From the NCBI GenBank assembly GCA_009838385.1, contig VXRS01000189.1:1-12935 (forward strand): a stretch of DNA of 12,935 bases, in the 5' to 3' direction. The notes under the pieces were generated by a model. It searched no databases, was not told the DNA's origin, and saw only the letters and a program-made list of their open reading frames with translations. The stretch is from Dehalococcoidia bacterium. Its GTDB lineage: Bacteria > Chloroflexota > Dehalococcoidia > Tepidiformales > Tepidiformaceae. Made by a program: the position numbers and the translations under genes. Below, one piece after another: positions 1 through 6,624 of the stretch (the first letter of the stretch is position 1; the number at the start of each line of letters is the position of its first letter).

Positions 1-917
1 GCGCCGAACTGGTCGCCCCAACAGACGACCGTGCCGTCCGTGCGCACGGCGCAGGCATGCCTCCCCTCCACGCTTACAGAACGGAAGCTGCCGGAGGGAC
101 CGGCAGCCCACGGACGCCCCCAGCAGAGGAGCTCACCTGAGTCCGTGACGGCACAGAACCCTCCGTTTCCTGCGTCGGCGCTGCGGTAGGATCCGGGCGA
201 GCCCAGACTCTCCGGCCATCTACTCTCTCCCCAACACAGGATCTCACCTGCCTCGGTGATGCCGCAGGTGTGGTTGTAGCCTGCGTGAACGGAGTGGAAG
301 CGGCCCTCCGGCGCGTTCGTCTGGCCCCAGAGGTTGCCGCCCCAGCACCGGACTTCCCCGGACTCCAGAACGCCGCAGGAGTAGGAGGTGCCACCGCTGA
401 CGGAGCGGTACGTGCCGGGAGGCGGATCTGTCTGGCCCCAGAAGTTGTCGCCCCAACAGACCGCTGCTCCCGTCTCGCTCACGGCGCAGGTGTGCGTATG
501 GCCTGCGCTCACCGAACGATAGGCGCCCGGAGGCGCATGCACGGCCTCACTTGTTTTCCAGCCATAGTCACCGCCCCAGCAGACGATCTCGCCCGAGTCC
601 CGGATGGCGCACGCGTGCCACTCCCCGGCCGTGACCGACCGGTACCGCCCCGGTGGCACATCCCGCTGGCCATAGCTGCCGTCTCCCCAACAGATCACCT
701 CTCCGGTGGCGAGGAGGGCGCACGAGTGCTCGCCCCCAGCGGCCACCTCTAGGACGGGGTCCCTGGTCGCCCGCGCGACGCTGAGGTCGCCGTAGTGAAT
801 GGTGCCCCCTGTGTCGGTGTGGGCATCCACCGCCTCGACACCCACCACCACGAGCCCGAGCAGCACCGCCAGGGCCGCCGTGAGCACACCCTTCCACGGG
901 CTCCACAGGCGAGTCAC
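1..917 (-). CDS. Exported RCC1-like repeat protein, 3' end beyond window
   Basis: The gene opens with GTG (917-915) after an in-frame TAG 12 nt upstream and reads without a stop for 305 codons to the left edge. Residues 1-32 form a signal peptide or membrane anchor: basic start, hydrophobic 11-27, then VDA. From about residue 58 there are seven repeats of roughly 34-41 residues following the pattern H-x-C-A/G-x7-G-x-x-x-C-W-G with P-x-G-x-[YF]-x-S-V linkers, as in RCC1/BNR-like beta-propeller repeats. Each repeat keeps two Cys ten residues apart (C66/C76, C103/C113, C144/C154, C181/C191, C218/C228, C255/C265, C289/C299), and no other Cys is present. It starts 22 nt after the nucleotidase stop on the same strand, so cotranscription is likely. 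No clear Shine-Dalgarno is visible. RCC1-like propellers bind ligands or proteins; the target here is unknown. The repeat family is clear, the function is not. Confidence 0.88.
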   Translation of the reverse strand, partial: MTRLWSPWKGVLTAALAVLLGLVVVGVEAVDAHTDTGGTIHYGDLSVARATRDPVLEVAAGGEHSCALLATGEVICWGDGSYGQRDVPPGRYRSVTAGEWHACAIRDSGEIVCWGGDYGWKTSEAVHAPPGAYRSVSAGHTHTCAVSETGAAVCWGDNFWGQTDPPPGTYRSVSGGTSYSCGVLESGEVRCWGGNLWGQTNAPEGRFHSVHAGYNHTCGITEAGEILCWGESRWPESLGSPGSYRSADAGNGGFCAVTDSGELLCWGRPWAAGPSGSFRSVSVEGRHACAVRTDGTVVCWGDQFG

Positions 918-939
918 GCGGCGACTCTAAGCCACCGAG

Positions 940-3669
940 TCAAGGTCTTCGGGCGCCGCCTCGAGCGAGGAAGCTCAGCACCGCAAGTCCCGCGGCCAAC
1001 ACCACGGCCACCCAGGCCGCCGGCATTCCGCCGCCCGCGGCTGATCGCGACAGGCCGCTGCCCGTGTCAGCGGGTTCGGGGGCCTCGGGAGCCTGCGTTT
1101 CGGGGGGCGCGACCTCGGTCAGCGTGTAGGCGATGCGGGCGTAGTAGAGGGTCGTGAGCCCTTCGAACCCGGAGTCGGTGCCGACGATGAGCCAGAGCCT
1201 GCCTTTGCCATCCGTCGTGACCGTCAGGGGTGCATCCGCGTTGGTCAGGGTCTTGATGGCGTAGGCGTTGCGGGATGCGTCGGGGTGGGCGACATTCCCC
1301 AGCACGACCATCGCCTCACCACCGCGGCTCTGGTTGCCCTTGTCGATGTTCATCCGGAGGTGGCCGATGCTGTCCACGGTGGTGGTCGGTTCGACGGCGC
1401 TGGCCCCCGCCTTCACGAACACGCTTTCGCCCGGCGACCCGCCGATCCCGACCAGGCCCGGAGGAACGTTGGTTGCGAGGTCGAGCGAGATGGACACGGC
1501 GTACTCGGTGTTCGGCCTCAGTCCGCCGACCTGCCGCTTCAGGTACATGAACAGGTCGTCGCTGCGGTTGTGGCCCTGGACATAGATGCCCCCGCCCTGG
1601 AGGCCCTCCGGCAGAGCACGGTAGCCGCCCGCGAGCTCGTAGATCTCCTGGTCGTAGTCCGCCGGAAGGTCGGCGACCTCGACCACCCAGCCCTCGGCGT
1701 CGTGGTCAAACGTGAAGGTGAGGTCGTCGTCGTCCTCCGCCAGGGCGATGGGCGCCTCCTCCTGATCCGCTTCCCGGAACACGATCCGGGGCGGGCCGTC
1801 CGGCGCGTAGCGGGCGTCGTCCGCCGAGATGGTCCCGAGACTCGTCAGGTAGTCGGTCAGGGACTGCTCGTAGCTCGTGGGGAGCTGCACCCGGCCGGGG
1901 TAGCGCCCGAGCACGTCGTAGCCGTCACCACCGGCGGCGATGAAACTGCTCGCGACGACATGCACGGCGGGGGCGCCCGCGGCCACCACGCCATCGGAGA
2001 CGATCGCGGAGCCGTCGTCGAGCGTCAGGCTGACGACGCGCGATCCGGGGTCGCGGGAGGCGTCGTAGACGACCGATATCCCGGCCACCTGCAGGAAGGC
2101 GCCACTGGCGGCGGGATAGCGGGAGACCGAGTGCTCGAAGATGGCCTTGAGGTCCGCGGGGGCGACGCCGGGGACGACCGTCACGCCGTTGCCGAAGGGC
2201 AGCACGTCGAGCGTGTTCGCGCGGGAGATGTCGCCGGGGACGACGCCACCCACCGGCAGCACGTCTCCTGCGTTCTGGCGAATGCCGCCGCTGTTCTGGA
2301 GGGCGATCACGGGGTTGGCGCTGCCCCGGGCGGGCAGGCCGAGGTCCCCGGCGTACCGATCGAAGCTCGCGAGCATGGCGTCGGTCACGAGGTTGCCAGC
2401 GTTGGTGCCGCGCGTGCGCACGCCGCGGGACACGTCGAGCAGCACCTCGGTGGTCGCGACGCGGGTCGCTGCGAGGCCGGCAAGGCACTCGATCACGGGC
2501 GCCTCGATGGACTGCACGAGGGCGGCGTCCTTTTCGACCGCAGCAGTGAAGCCCGCAGCCGTGGCCCCGTCCGAAGCGGGGACGACGGGCCGGGGGTAGC
2601 TCGTCTCGCTGACGATGCCGGTGACCTCACCGCTGTCGTCGAACTGGACGTCGAGCCGGCCCACGTACTTGTAGTTCCCGGGGGCCGTCACGACATAGAC
2701 CGTGCGCCCGTCGGCATCGTCCACCTCCATGGGGTAGGCGCCGTCGGGCTCGGCCCGCTCGCCGGGAACCACCTGCAGGGAGGGGTCAACGGAGGAGTTC
2801 TGCAGCAGGTCGCTGCCGCCGCCTGCCACGGCCACATCGACGCCGCTCAGGAGACCGACGAACTGCACGTCGTAGTCGATACCCTGGAGGTGGCTGACGA
2901 AGATGATCTTGTTGACCCCCCGGTCGAGGAGCCGGTCGATCTCGGCTTGCACGGCCGCGGCGGTCGTGGCGAAGTCGGGCGTCACGGTCACCCTTCGCGG
3001 GATGGAGACGACGGGCAGCGACGGCGTGGTGGCGCCGACGATCCCGAAGCGAGCGCCCGTGCCTTCATCGGTCACGATCATCGAGCGGGCGAGGACGCGG
3101 CCTTCCTCCGGGGCGTCCTCGATGAGGCCGTCCGCGTCGACGAGGTCGTCGAATCCGGGCTCGGCGGAGAAGTCGAGGTTGGCGCTCAGGAACGGTTGCC
3201 CGTCGAAGGCGCGGATGAAGCGCTCGAGGAAGTCCGGGGTCAGGTCGAACTCGTGGTTGCCCAGGATGTGCGCGTCATAGGGGATGGCGTCCTGGGCTAC
3301 AGCGTCGAAGAGCGGGTTGCCCTCCTTCCGGCCGCAGATGAAGGTCGCGCTGGCGAGGTAGGAATCCCCGGCATAGACGTTGACCACGGCGTTTCCGCTG
3401 GCCCGCGCCTGCGCGATCTCGCGTTCGACCACGGCCTTGTAGGCGGCGATGCCGCCGACGGCCACCGACGTGCTGGAGCCCTCGATGTCGACCACGTTAG
3501 TCAGCGACAGGAGGGAGGACTCGCCGTCGTTGTTGTGCAGCAGCGTGAGGGTGACGGGCCCGTCACCCTCGGCCGCCGCGACGGGAACGGATGCATCCCG
3601 GCCGGCAAACGCAAAGAGGAGCGCGAACGCCACGAGCATCGAGGCGAGGATCGGGAGTCTGATTCGCAT
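940..3669 (-). CDS. Exported metallophosphatase/5'-nucleotidase with C-terminal beta domain and membrane anchor
   Basis: A 909-residue protein of the bifunctional UshA-like 5'-nucleotidase family, expected to hydrolyse nucleotides or related phosphoesters outside the membrane. Residues 1-33 are a signal peptide. The metallophosphatase domain (about 38-350) has LLHNNDGE (D48, E50), AGD (D102), GNHE (137-140), VSH (H260) and VAGGGSDLL (281-289). The C-terminal nucleotidase domain (about 385-631) has NAGNLVTDA (423-431), NSGGIR (459-464) and LPFGN (490-494). Residues 648-852 form an extra beta-rich domain containing RSDDLFMYLKR and MNIDKGNQS. A Pro/Glu linker follows, then a hydrophobic anchor (883-902) with a basic end and no LPXTG. 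The metal ligands differ from the classic D-x-H and G-H-x-H; I recall a related subfamily with D-x-E and GG-x-LL. The reading frame is open further upstream, but that extension crosses two tRNA genes, so the ATG before the signal peptide is chosen. Confidence 0.92.
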   Translation of the reverse strand: MRIRLPILASMLVAFALLFAFAGRDASVPVAAAEGDGPVTLTLLHNNDGESSLLSLTNVVDIEGSSTSVAVGGIAAYKAVVEREIAQARASGNAVVNVYAGDSYLASATFICGRKEGNPLFDAVAQDAIPYDAHILGNHEFDLTPDFLERFIRAFDGQPFLSANLDFSAEPGFDDLVDADGLIEDAPEEGRVLARSMIVTDEGTGARFGIVGATTPSLPVVSIPRRVTVTPDFATTAAAVQAEIDRLLDRGVNKIIFVSHLQGIDYDVQFVGLLSGVDVAVAGGGSDLLQNSSVDPSLQVVPGERAEPDGAYPMEVDDADGRTVYVVTAPGNYKYVGRLDVQFDDSGEVTGIVSETSYPRPVVPASDGATAAGFTAAVEKDAALVQSIEAPVIECLAGLAATRVATTEVLLDVSRGVRTRGTNAGNLVTDAMLASFDRYAGDLGLPARGSANPVIALQNSGGIRQNAGDVLPVGGVVPGDISRANTLDVLPFGNGVTVVPGVAPADLKAIFEHSVSRYPAASGAFLQVAGISVVYDASRDPGSRVVSLTLDDGSAIVSDGVVAAGAPAVHVVASSFIAAGGDGYDVLGRYPGRVQLPTSYEQSLTDYLTSLGTISADDARYAPDGPPRIVFREADQEEAPIALAEDDDDLTFTFDHDAEGWVVEVADLPADYDQEIYELAGGYRALPEGLQGGGIYVQGHNRSDDLFMYLKRQVGGLRPNTEYAVSISLDLATNVPPGLVGIGGSPGESVFVKAGASAVEPTTTVDSIGHLRMNIDKGNQSRGGEAMVVLGNVAHPDASRNAYAIKTLTNADAPLTVTTDGKGRLWLIVGTDSGFEGLTTLYYARIAYTLTEVAPPETQAPEAPEPADTGSGLSRSAAGGGMPAAWVAVVLAAGLAVLSFLARGGARRP

Positions 3670-3714
3670 GAGAGGCGCGGGTAACCCCCGGAAACGAGTG
3701 GGGCGGTCTTGAAC

Positions 3715-3801
3715 TGGTGGAGGGGGCAGGATTCGAACCTGCGTACCGCTCTGCGGGGCAGATTTACAGTCTGCTGCCTTTAACCACTCGGCCACCCCTC
3801 C
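3715..3801 (-). tRNA. tRNA-Tyr (anticodon GTA)
   Basis: The minus strand folds as a class II tRNA. The acceptor GGAGGGG (3801-3795) pairs with CCCCTCC (3725-3719), the discriminator is A (3718), and CCA is encoded at 3717-3715. The anticodon arm CAGACTGTAAATCTG carries GTA, a long variable arm is present as in bacterial tRNA-Tyr, and the T-arm contains GGTTCGAATCC. It lies 8 nt downstream of tRNA-Thr and 45 nt upstream of the nucleotidase ATG. Confidence 0.97.
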
Positions 3802-3809
3802 ACCTGGTA

Positions 3810-3882
3810 AGCCCAGGAGGGGACTCGAACCCCTAACCTGCTGATTACAAATCAGCCGCGCTGCCAGTTGCGCCACCTGGGC
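3810..3882 (-). tRNA. tRNA-Thr (anticodon TGT)
   Basis: The minus strand gives a 73-nt class I cloverleaf. The acceptor GCCCAGG (3882-3876) pairs with CCTGGGC (3817-3811), and the discriminator is T (3810). The anticodon stem CTGAT/ATCAG encloses TTTGTAA with anticodon TGT, and the T-arm is AGGGGTTCGAGTCCCCT. CCA is not encoded directly at the 3' end, unlike in the adjacent tRNA-Tyr, so it would be added after transcription. Confidence 0.96.
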
Positions 3883-3902
3883 AGGGGGTCGACCCCACCT
3901 GC
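3881..3902. repeat. Dyad upstream of the tRNA pair
   Basis: A perfect 12-bp palindrome, GGGGTCGACCCC (3885-3896), is flanked by GCAGG (3881-3885) and CCTGC (3898-3902). It touches the 5' end of tRNA-Thr, so in the primary transcript it could form a leader hairpin near the RNase P site. It has no T-run and is not a terminator. Its function is unknown. Confidence 0.4.
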
Positions 3903-3944
3903 CGGGGGCCGTGTGTCACCGCTTTTGACGGCGGCGGCCCTGCG

Positions 3945-3973
3945 AGTATCGCCCCGCGTTCCCTCACCCGCAA
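3945..3973 (-). promoter_or_regulatory. Candidate sigma-70-type promoter for the tRNA pair
   Basis: On the minus strand TTGCGG (3973-3968) is followed after 17 nt by GATACT (3950-3945). This matches the consensus at 3 of 6 and 4 of 6 positions with optimal spacing. The predicted start would lie near 3938, about 55 nt before tRNA-Thr. It is a weak match in GC-rich DNA, so it remains a candidate only. Confidence 0.35.
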
Positions 3974-4011
3974 ACAGAGGGGACTGACCAGCGGAGGTTC
4001 TCGGGCGTCCC

Positions 4012-4323
4012 TCAAGGTGCGTCTCTGTGCCAGCGGGGCTCTGTCCGTTTCCTCCAGGCCGCAGAGGCCCCCTTGTGCAGTGCCACACCCACGGTCGCAG
4101 CAACCATCGACACAAAAACCGATGGAGGGATTAGAGCTACCAGGAACGCGCCCCATGCGGGCCAGCGCTCTTCGTGGGGGCCAGGGTCACTGGTCAGGCT
4201 CAGAGTCATCAGAGCCAGACCTACTGCTCCGACTGCGAGAAGCAAGGCCCACCAGCGCCCGACGACAAGCCCAATGAGCGCCGGAATCCCCGCGAGTACA
4301 AGCAAGACAATCCCGTCGGCCAC
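4012..4323 (-). CDS. Small three-helix membrane protein, hypothetical
   Basis: A 103-residue protein starting at GTG, with GGGAGGAAGG upstream at a longer than usual distance. Hydrophobic segments at about 4-21, 25-44 and 55-83 (the last broken by Pro-Pro) suggest three or four membrane helices with a basic C-terminal tail (RKRTEPRWHRD). No catalytic or binding motif is recognisable and I do not recognise the family. It lies upstream of the tRNA pair on the same strand, with 129 nt between, and is divergent from the acidic 118-aa gene. The hydrophobic pattern of a frame that would otherwise be arginine-rich supports a real gene, but no homologue is known to me. Confidence 0.6.
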   Translation of the reverse strand: MADGIVLLVLAGIPALIGLVVGRWWALLLAVGAVGLALMTLSLTSDPGPHEERWPAWGAFLVALIPPSVFVSMVAATVGVALHKGASAAWRKRTEPRWHRDAP

Positions 4324-4393
4324 TGAGCGGTTCCAACCTTCCTCCCGCTACCGTGGAGCACGGGTCAGCGGGGAGTCGGCCACATTCCGAACT

Positions 4394-4403
4394 AGAACGT
4401 TCT
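4394..4403. promoter_or_regulatory. Palindrome AGAACGTTCT in a divergent intergenic region
   Basis: A perfect 10-bp palindrome sits in the 208-nt gap between the divergent genes at 4323 and 4532. It also gives CGAAC-N6-GTTC from 4388, reminiscent of Gram-positive-type LexA boxes (CGAAC-N4-GTTC) but with spacing two longer. An operator role is inference. Nothing else clear is visible in this gap apart from the ribosome-binding site of the downstream gene. Confidence 0.25.
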
Positions 4404-4531
4404 TTCGTGACGATTGGCCTGTCAAGCGCGGGAAATGAGCCCCACCAGAACCGCCCGCGGCGACACCCGGGCCTTGGCGTTCCCGCGCCCGGCCGCCAGC
4501 CTCCCGCGAAACGTATTCGTGGAGGAACGCG

Positions 4532-4888
4532 ATGAGCGAGGAACCGGTAATCGGCGCGGAAGAGACAGCGGGCGAAGGCGCGGAGCAGCAGCCCGAGCCC
4601 GTAATCGGCGCAGCCGAGGAAGAGACCCCCGCCGGCGACGCGAGCGAGGCGGAGCTGGCAGAAGTCCTGCGCGAGACCCTGCTCGCCGCCCACGACGACC
4701 TGACGGCGGACGACCTGCGCGGCGAGAGCGCCGCGGAGGTGCGGGAGCGCTACGTGGCCGCCCGAGAGCGGCTCGATCGCGAGGCGCAGGAGGCGCTGGT
4801 CCCCGCGGGCGCGCCGGGACGGTTCGCCCCCGCGCCGGCGTCCGCCTTCGAGAAGATCCGCGAGGGGCTGACGCGGCTGAACGCCTGA
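4532..4888 (+). CDS. Acidic 118-aa protein of unknown function
   Basis: The ATG has a strong ribosome-binding site (GGAGGAA, 6 nt before). Residues 1-45 are very acidic and low in complexity, and the phrase EPVIGA-E is repeated at residues 4-9 and 22-27, suggesting a disordered tail. Residues about 46-95 look helical and charged (AELAEVLRETLLAAHDDLT, then RERYVAARERLDREAQEAL). A proline/alanine stretch and a short basic helix (FEKIREGLTRLN) close the protein. No enzyme motif, signal peptide or membrane segment is visible, so it is probably cytosolic. It precedes the GrpB-family gene by 49 nt. I do not recognise the family. Confidence 0.65.
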   Translation: MSEEPVIGAEETAGEGAEQQPEPVIGAAEEETPAGDASEAELAEVLRETLLAAHDDLTADDLRGESAAEVRERYVAARERLDREAQEALVPAGAPGRFAPAPASAFEKIREGLTRLNA

Positions 4889-4894
4889 CCCGAC

Positions 4895-4924
4895 CGGTCG
4901 ACGGCGGGGAGGCGCGGGGCTAGC
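4895..4924 (+). repeat. Direct repeat copy 1, upstream of grpB-like gene
   Basis: A 30-nt sequence repeated at 5455-5484 with a single mismatch (G here, T in copy 2, eleven positions into the shared GGTCGACGGC... stretch), exactly 560 nt apart. Read in the frame matching the grpB-like tail, this copy spells VDGGEARG followed by TAG, against VDGWEARG-TAG in copy 2. It ends 13 nt before the GTG of the GrpB-family gene. Confidence 0.9.
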
Positions 4925-4937
4925 CTGACCCGCGGCC

Positions 4938-5483
4938 GTGACCCGCACCATAGAGATTGTCGACTACGACCCCGCCTGGCCCGAGGCCTTCGCCGGCATC
5001 AGCCAGACGGTGGCGGCCGCCCTGGGTCCGCTGGCGCTTCGGATCGAGCACGTCGGCAGCACCGCGGTCCCCGGCCTCGGCGCCAAACCGATCATCGACA
5101 TCGACGTGGTCATCGAGTCGCCTCGCGAGCTGCCGCGCGTCGTGGAGGCGCTGAGCACGCTGGGCTACACCCACGAGGGCGACGGCGACATCCCCGGCAG
5201 GGAGGCCTTTCGCCGCCAGGGAGCCGTTGTCCCGACAGACGGGTCAGGGCGGGAGTGGCCCGACCACCACCTGTACGTCTGCCCCGACGACAGCGAGGAG
5301 CTGCGCCGGCACCTGCGCTTCCGCGACTACCTCCGCGCCCACCCCGACTCCGCCGCCCGATACGACGCGCTCAAGCGCGACCTCGCGCGCCGCTACGCGA
5401 ACGACATCGACGCCTACGTCGAGGGCAAGTCGGCGTTCGTCGAGCGCATTCTGGCGGTCGACGGCTGGGAGGCGCGGGGCTAG
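4938..5483 (+). CDS. GrpB family protein (UPF0157, nucleotidyltransferase-fold)
   Basis: A 181-residue protein of usual family length. The signature HVGSTAVPGLGAKPIIDIDV (38-57) combines the G-S-T turn and the D-x-D pair of the nucleotidyltransferase-like fold. The DHHLYV segment (109-114) and the C-terminal RYANDIDAYVEGKSAFV (152-168) are also typical of GrpB proteins. The substrate of this family is not settled; fused forms occur with dephospho-CoA kinase. The start is GTG, since no ATG lies near and the IEIVDYDPAWP opening matches the family start. Its last eight codons and stop lie inside direct-repeat copy 2, and copy 1 precedes the gene. The RCK regulator follows 21 nt later. Confidence 0.92.
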   Translation: MTRTIEIVDYDPAWPEAFAGISQTVAAALGPLALRIEHVGSTAVPGLGAKPIIDIDVVIESPRELPRVVEALSTLGYTHEGDGDIPGREAFRRQGAVVPTDGSGREWPDHHLYVCPDDSEELRRHLRFRDYLRAHPDSAARYDALKRDLARRYANDIDAYVEGKSAFVERILAVDGWEARG

Positions 5484-5484
5484 C
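5455..5484 (+). repeat. Direct repeat copy 2, 3' end of grpB-like gene
   Basis: The second copy of the 30-nt repeat, 29 of 30 identical to 4895-4924. It contains the last codons and TAG stop of the GrpB-family gene and ends 20 nt before the ATG of the RCK gene. The two copies therefore bracket the gene as a unit. Confidence 0.9.
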
Positions 5485-5504
5485 ATCGGCGGCAGGGGGA
5501 GACG

Positions 5505-6149
5505 ATGAACGTTGCCATCCTCGGCCTTGGACGCTTCGGCACGCAGCTTGCGCGCGAGCTCGCCGCCCTGGGTGTCGACGTGCTCGGCGTCGACCGCGAC
5601 GGGGCCCGTGTGAACGAGGTCGTCGAGACGATCCTGCTGGCCGCGGAGGGGAACGTCGAGGAGGTCGAGTTTCTCGAGTCGCTCTCGCTGCACAACTACG
5701 ACTCGGTGGTCGTGGCGATCGGGAGCGACGTGGCCACGAGCGTGCTGGTGACGCTCACGCTGAAGCAGCGCCTGCGCCTGACGCACGTGGTCGCCAAGGC
5801 GAGCACGGGCGAGCACACGCGCGCCCTCGAGTTGGCCGGCGCCGACGTGCTCGTGAACCCGGAGCGCGAATCGGCCGAGCGCCTCGCGCACACGCTCGGC
5901 AGCAGCGACATCACCGACTACATGTCCCTCGGCGGGGCGCAGGGCATCGCGCGCGTGCGGGCGCCCTACTCGGCCACCGGCCACGCCATCGGCGACCTCG
6001 ACATCGCGGGGCGCTACAACGTGTTCCTGCTGGCGCGCCTGCGCGACACCTCGGTCACGTTCAACCCGGACGTGGAGGAGACGGTGCAGCAGGGCGACTT
6101 CTGGATCGTCGCCGGGCGCGACGACCACCTGCGCGACCTGCAGCAGTAG
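5505..6149 (+). CDS. KtrA/TrkA-type RCK potassium uptake regulatory protein
   Basis: A cytosolic nucleotide-binding subunit that gates a Ktr/Trk potassium transporter. Residues 1-120 are the RCK_N Rossmann domain, with ILGLGRFG (5-12) and an acidic residue ending strand 2 (VD, D30) as expected for NAD(H)/ATP binding. LVNPERESAERLA (116-128) is the typical crossover. Residues 140-214 are the RCK_C domain (APYSATGHAIGDLDI). At 214 aa with one RCK unit it fits KtrA/KtrC rather than the doubled 458-residue E. coli TrkA. The ATG has AGGGGGAG about 4 nt upstream. It may be cotranscribed with the grpB-like gene. The membrane partner (KtrB/TrkH) is not in the window. A strong terminator follows 31 nt after the stop. 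Confidence 0.93.
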   Translation: MNVAILGLGRFGTQLARELAALGVDVLGVDRDGARVNEVVETILLAAEGNVEEVEFLESLSLHNYDSVVVAIGSDVATSVLVTLTLKQRLRLTHVVAKASTGEHTRALELAGADVLVNPERESAERLAHTLGSSDITDYMSLGGAQGIARVRAPYSATGHAIGDLDIAGRYNVFLLARLRDTSVTFNPDVEETVQQGDFWIVAGRDDHLRDLQQ

Positions 6150-6180
6150 CGCCAGGCCGCCGTCGGTGTAGAGGGCACGA

Positions 6181-6210
6181 AAAACCGCCCGCGTTTCTGC
6201 GGGCGGTTTT
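6181..6210. terminator. Bidirectional rho-independent terminator
   Basis: A perfect 12-bp inverted repeat, AAAACCGCCCGC (6181-6192) and GCGGGCGGTTTT (6199-6210), encloses a 6-nt loop. The GC core with A-run on one side and T-run on the other can stop transcription both from the RCK gene and from the convergent small gene at 6261-6452. Confidence 0.93.
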
Positions 6211-6260
6211 GCTATCCCGGCGGAAAGGAGGAAACGCCGGGAGTCTCGCTCCGGAGCGGC

Positions 6261-6452
6261 CTAGGCCGCCCGGGTCATGCGGTGCTCCTCGTTGGTGATG
6301 AAGTCACTCTCGGAGAGCCAGTTCTTGAACTCCTTCACGGCGCCACACTCGTAGCAGCGGCCAAGGCTGACAGGCCCCGACGGCTCATCGATGCGCCAGC
6401 GGTGGAAGTGCTGGGGCTTCGCTGCGGTGTGTTTGGTGCTGCGCTTGTTCAT
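6261..6452 (-). CDS. Small C-x2-C protein, possible zinc knuckle
   Basis: A 63-residue protein whose ATG has GGAGG about 8 nt upstream. The core is HFHRWRIDEPSGPVS (15-29), then GRCYECG (31-37, C33 and C36), KEFKNWL and ESDFITNEEH. H15/H17 with C33/C36 could form a zinc site. I recall short proteins with the same HRW-x-ID-x-P-x-GP-x-S-x-G-x-C-x2-CG-x3-EF pattern in Chloroflexota, where they are annotated as hypothetical. Its stop lies 51 nt from the shared terminator, and it is divergent from the HxlR-type regulator. Function is unknown; a role in nucleic-acid or protein binding is inference only. Confidence 0.8.
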   Translation of the reverse strand: MNKRSTKHTAAKPQHFHRWRIDEPSGPVSLGRCYECGAVKEFKNWLSESDFITNEEHRMTRAA

Positions 6453-6624
6453 GACCGTACCTCCGTGGTTGACGTCGAAGGGCTCAAGCCCTACGCTCCT
6501 AAAGAAGAACCTCCGCTACTATGTTTTCCGAAGTTCTAGCACAAGTGTAGCAGGAGCGCCGAAAGCGTCAAGTGGTGGTTCCCGAGGCCCTTCCCCGGGC
6601 CTTACCATGGAGATGAACGGTTCC
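6453..6624. other. Divergent intergenic region, likely promoters
   Basis: This 172-nt region separates the C-x2-C gene from the HxlR-type gene and is AT-richer than its surroundings around 6505-6555. It holds the short palindrome GGGCTCAAGCCC (6479-6490) and an imperfect dyad CTAGCAC-AA-GTGTAG near 6535-6550. For the minus gene, TTGTGC with TAGTAG 17 nt later is a weak promoter match. No clear plus-strand promoter stands out. Confidence 0.35.

Noticed and set aside
1285..3684. 799-codon plus-strand frame opposite the nucleotidase
   Set aside because: It mirrors the nucleotidase codons. Its translation is rich in Asp, Gly, Val and His with no recognisable domain, while the minus strand has full family motifs.
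3670..3876. N-terminal extension of the nucleotidase frame by 69 codons
   Set aside because: The extension translates straight through tRNA-Tyr and part of tRNA-Thr and lies before a clear signal peptide, so it is not coding.
3883..4011. Possible third tRNA upstream of tRNA-Thr
   Set aside because: GGTGGGGTCGACCCC superficially resembles a T-arm, but no acceptor or anticodon stem can be built around it.
4187..4951. 254-codon minus-strand frame over the acidic protein and the divergent gap
   Set aside because: The Arg/Gly-rich translation lacks domains and overlaps better-supported genes on both sides.
5255..6298. 347-codon plus-strand frame over grpB-like and RCK genes
   Set aside because: It is an Arg/Pro/Ala-rich shadow that crosses the terminator and both well-supported genes.
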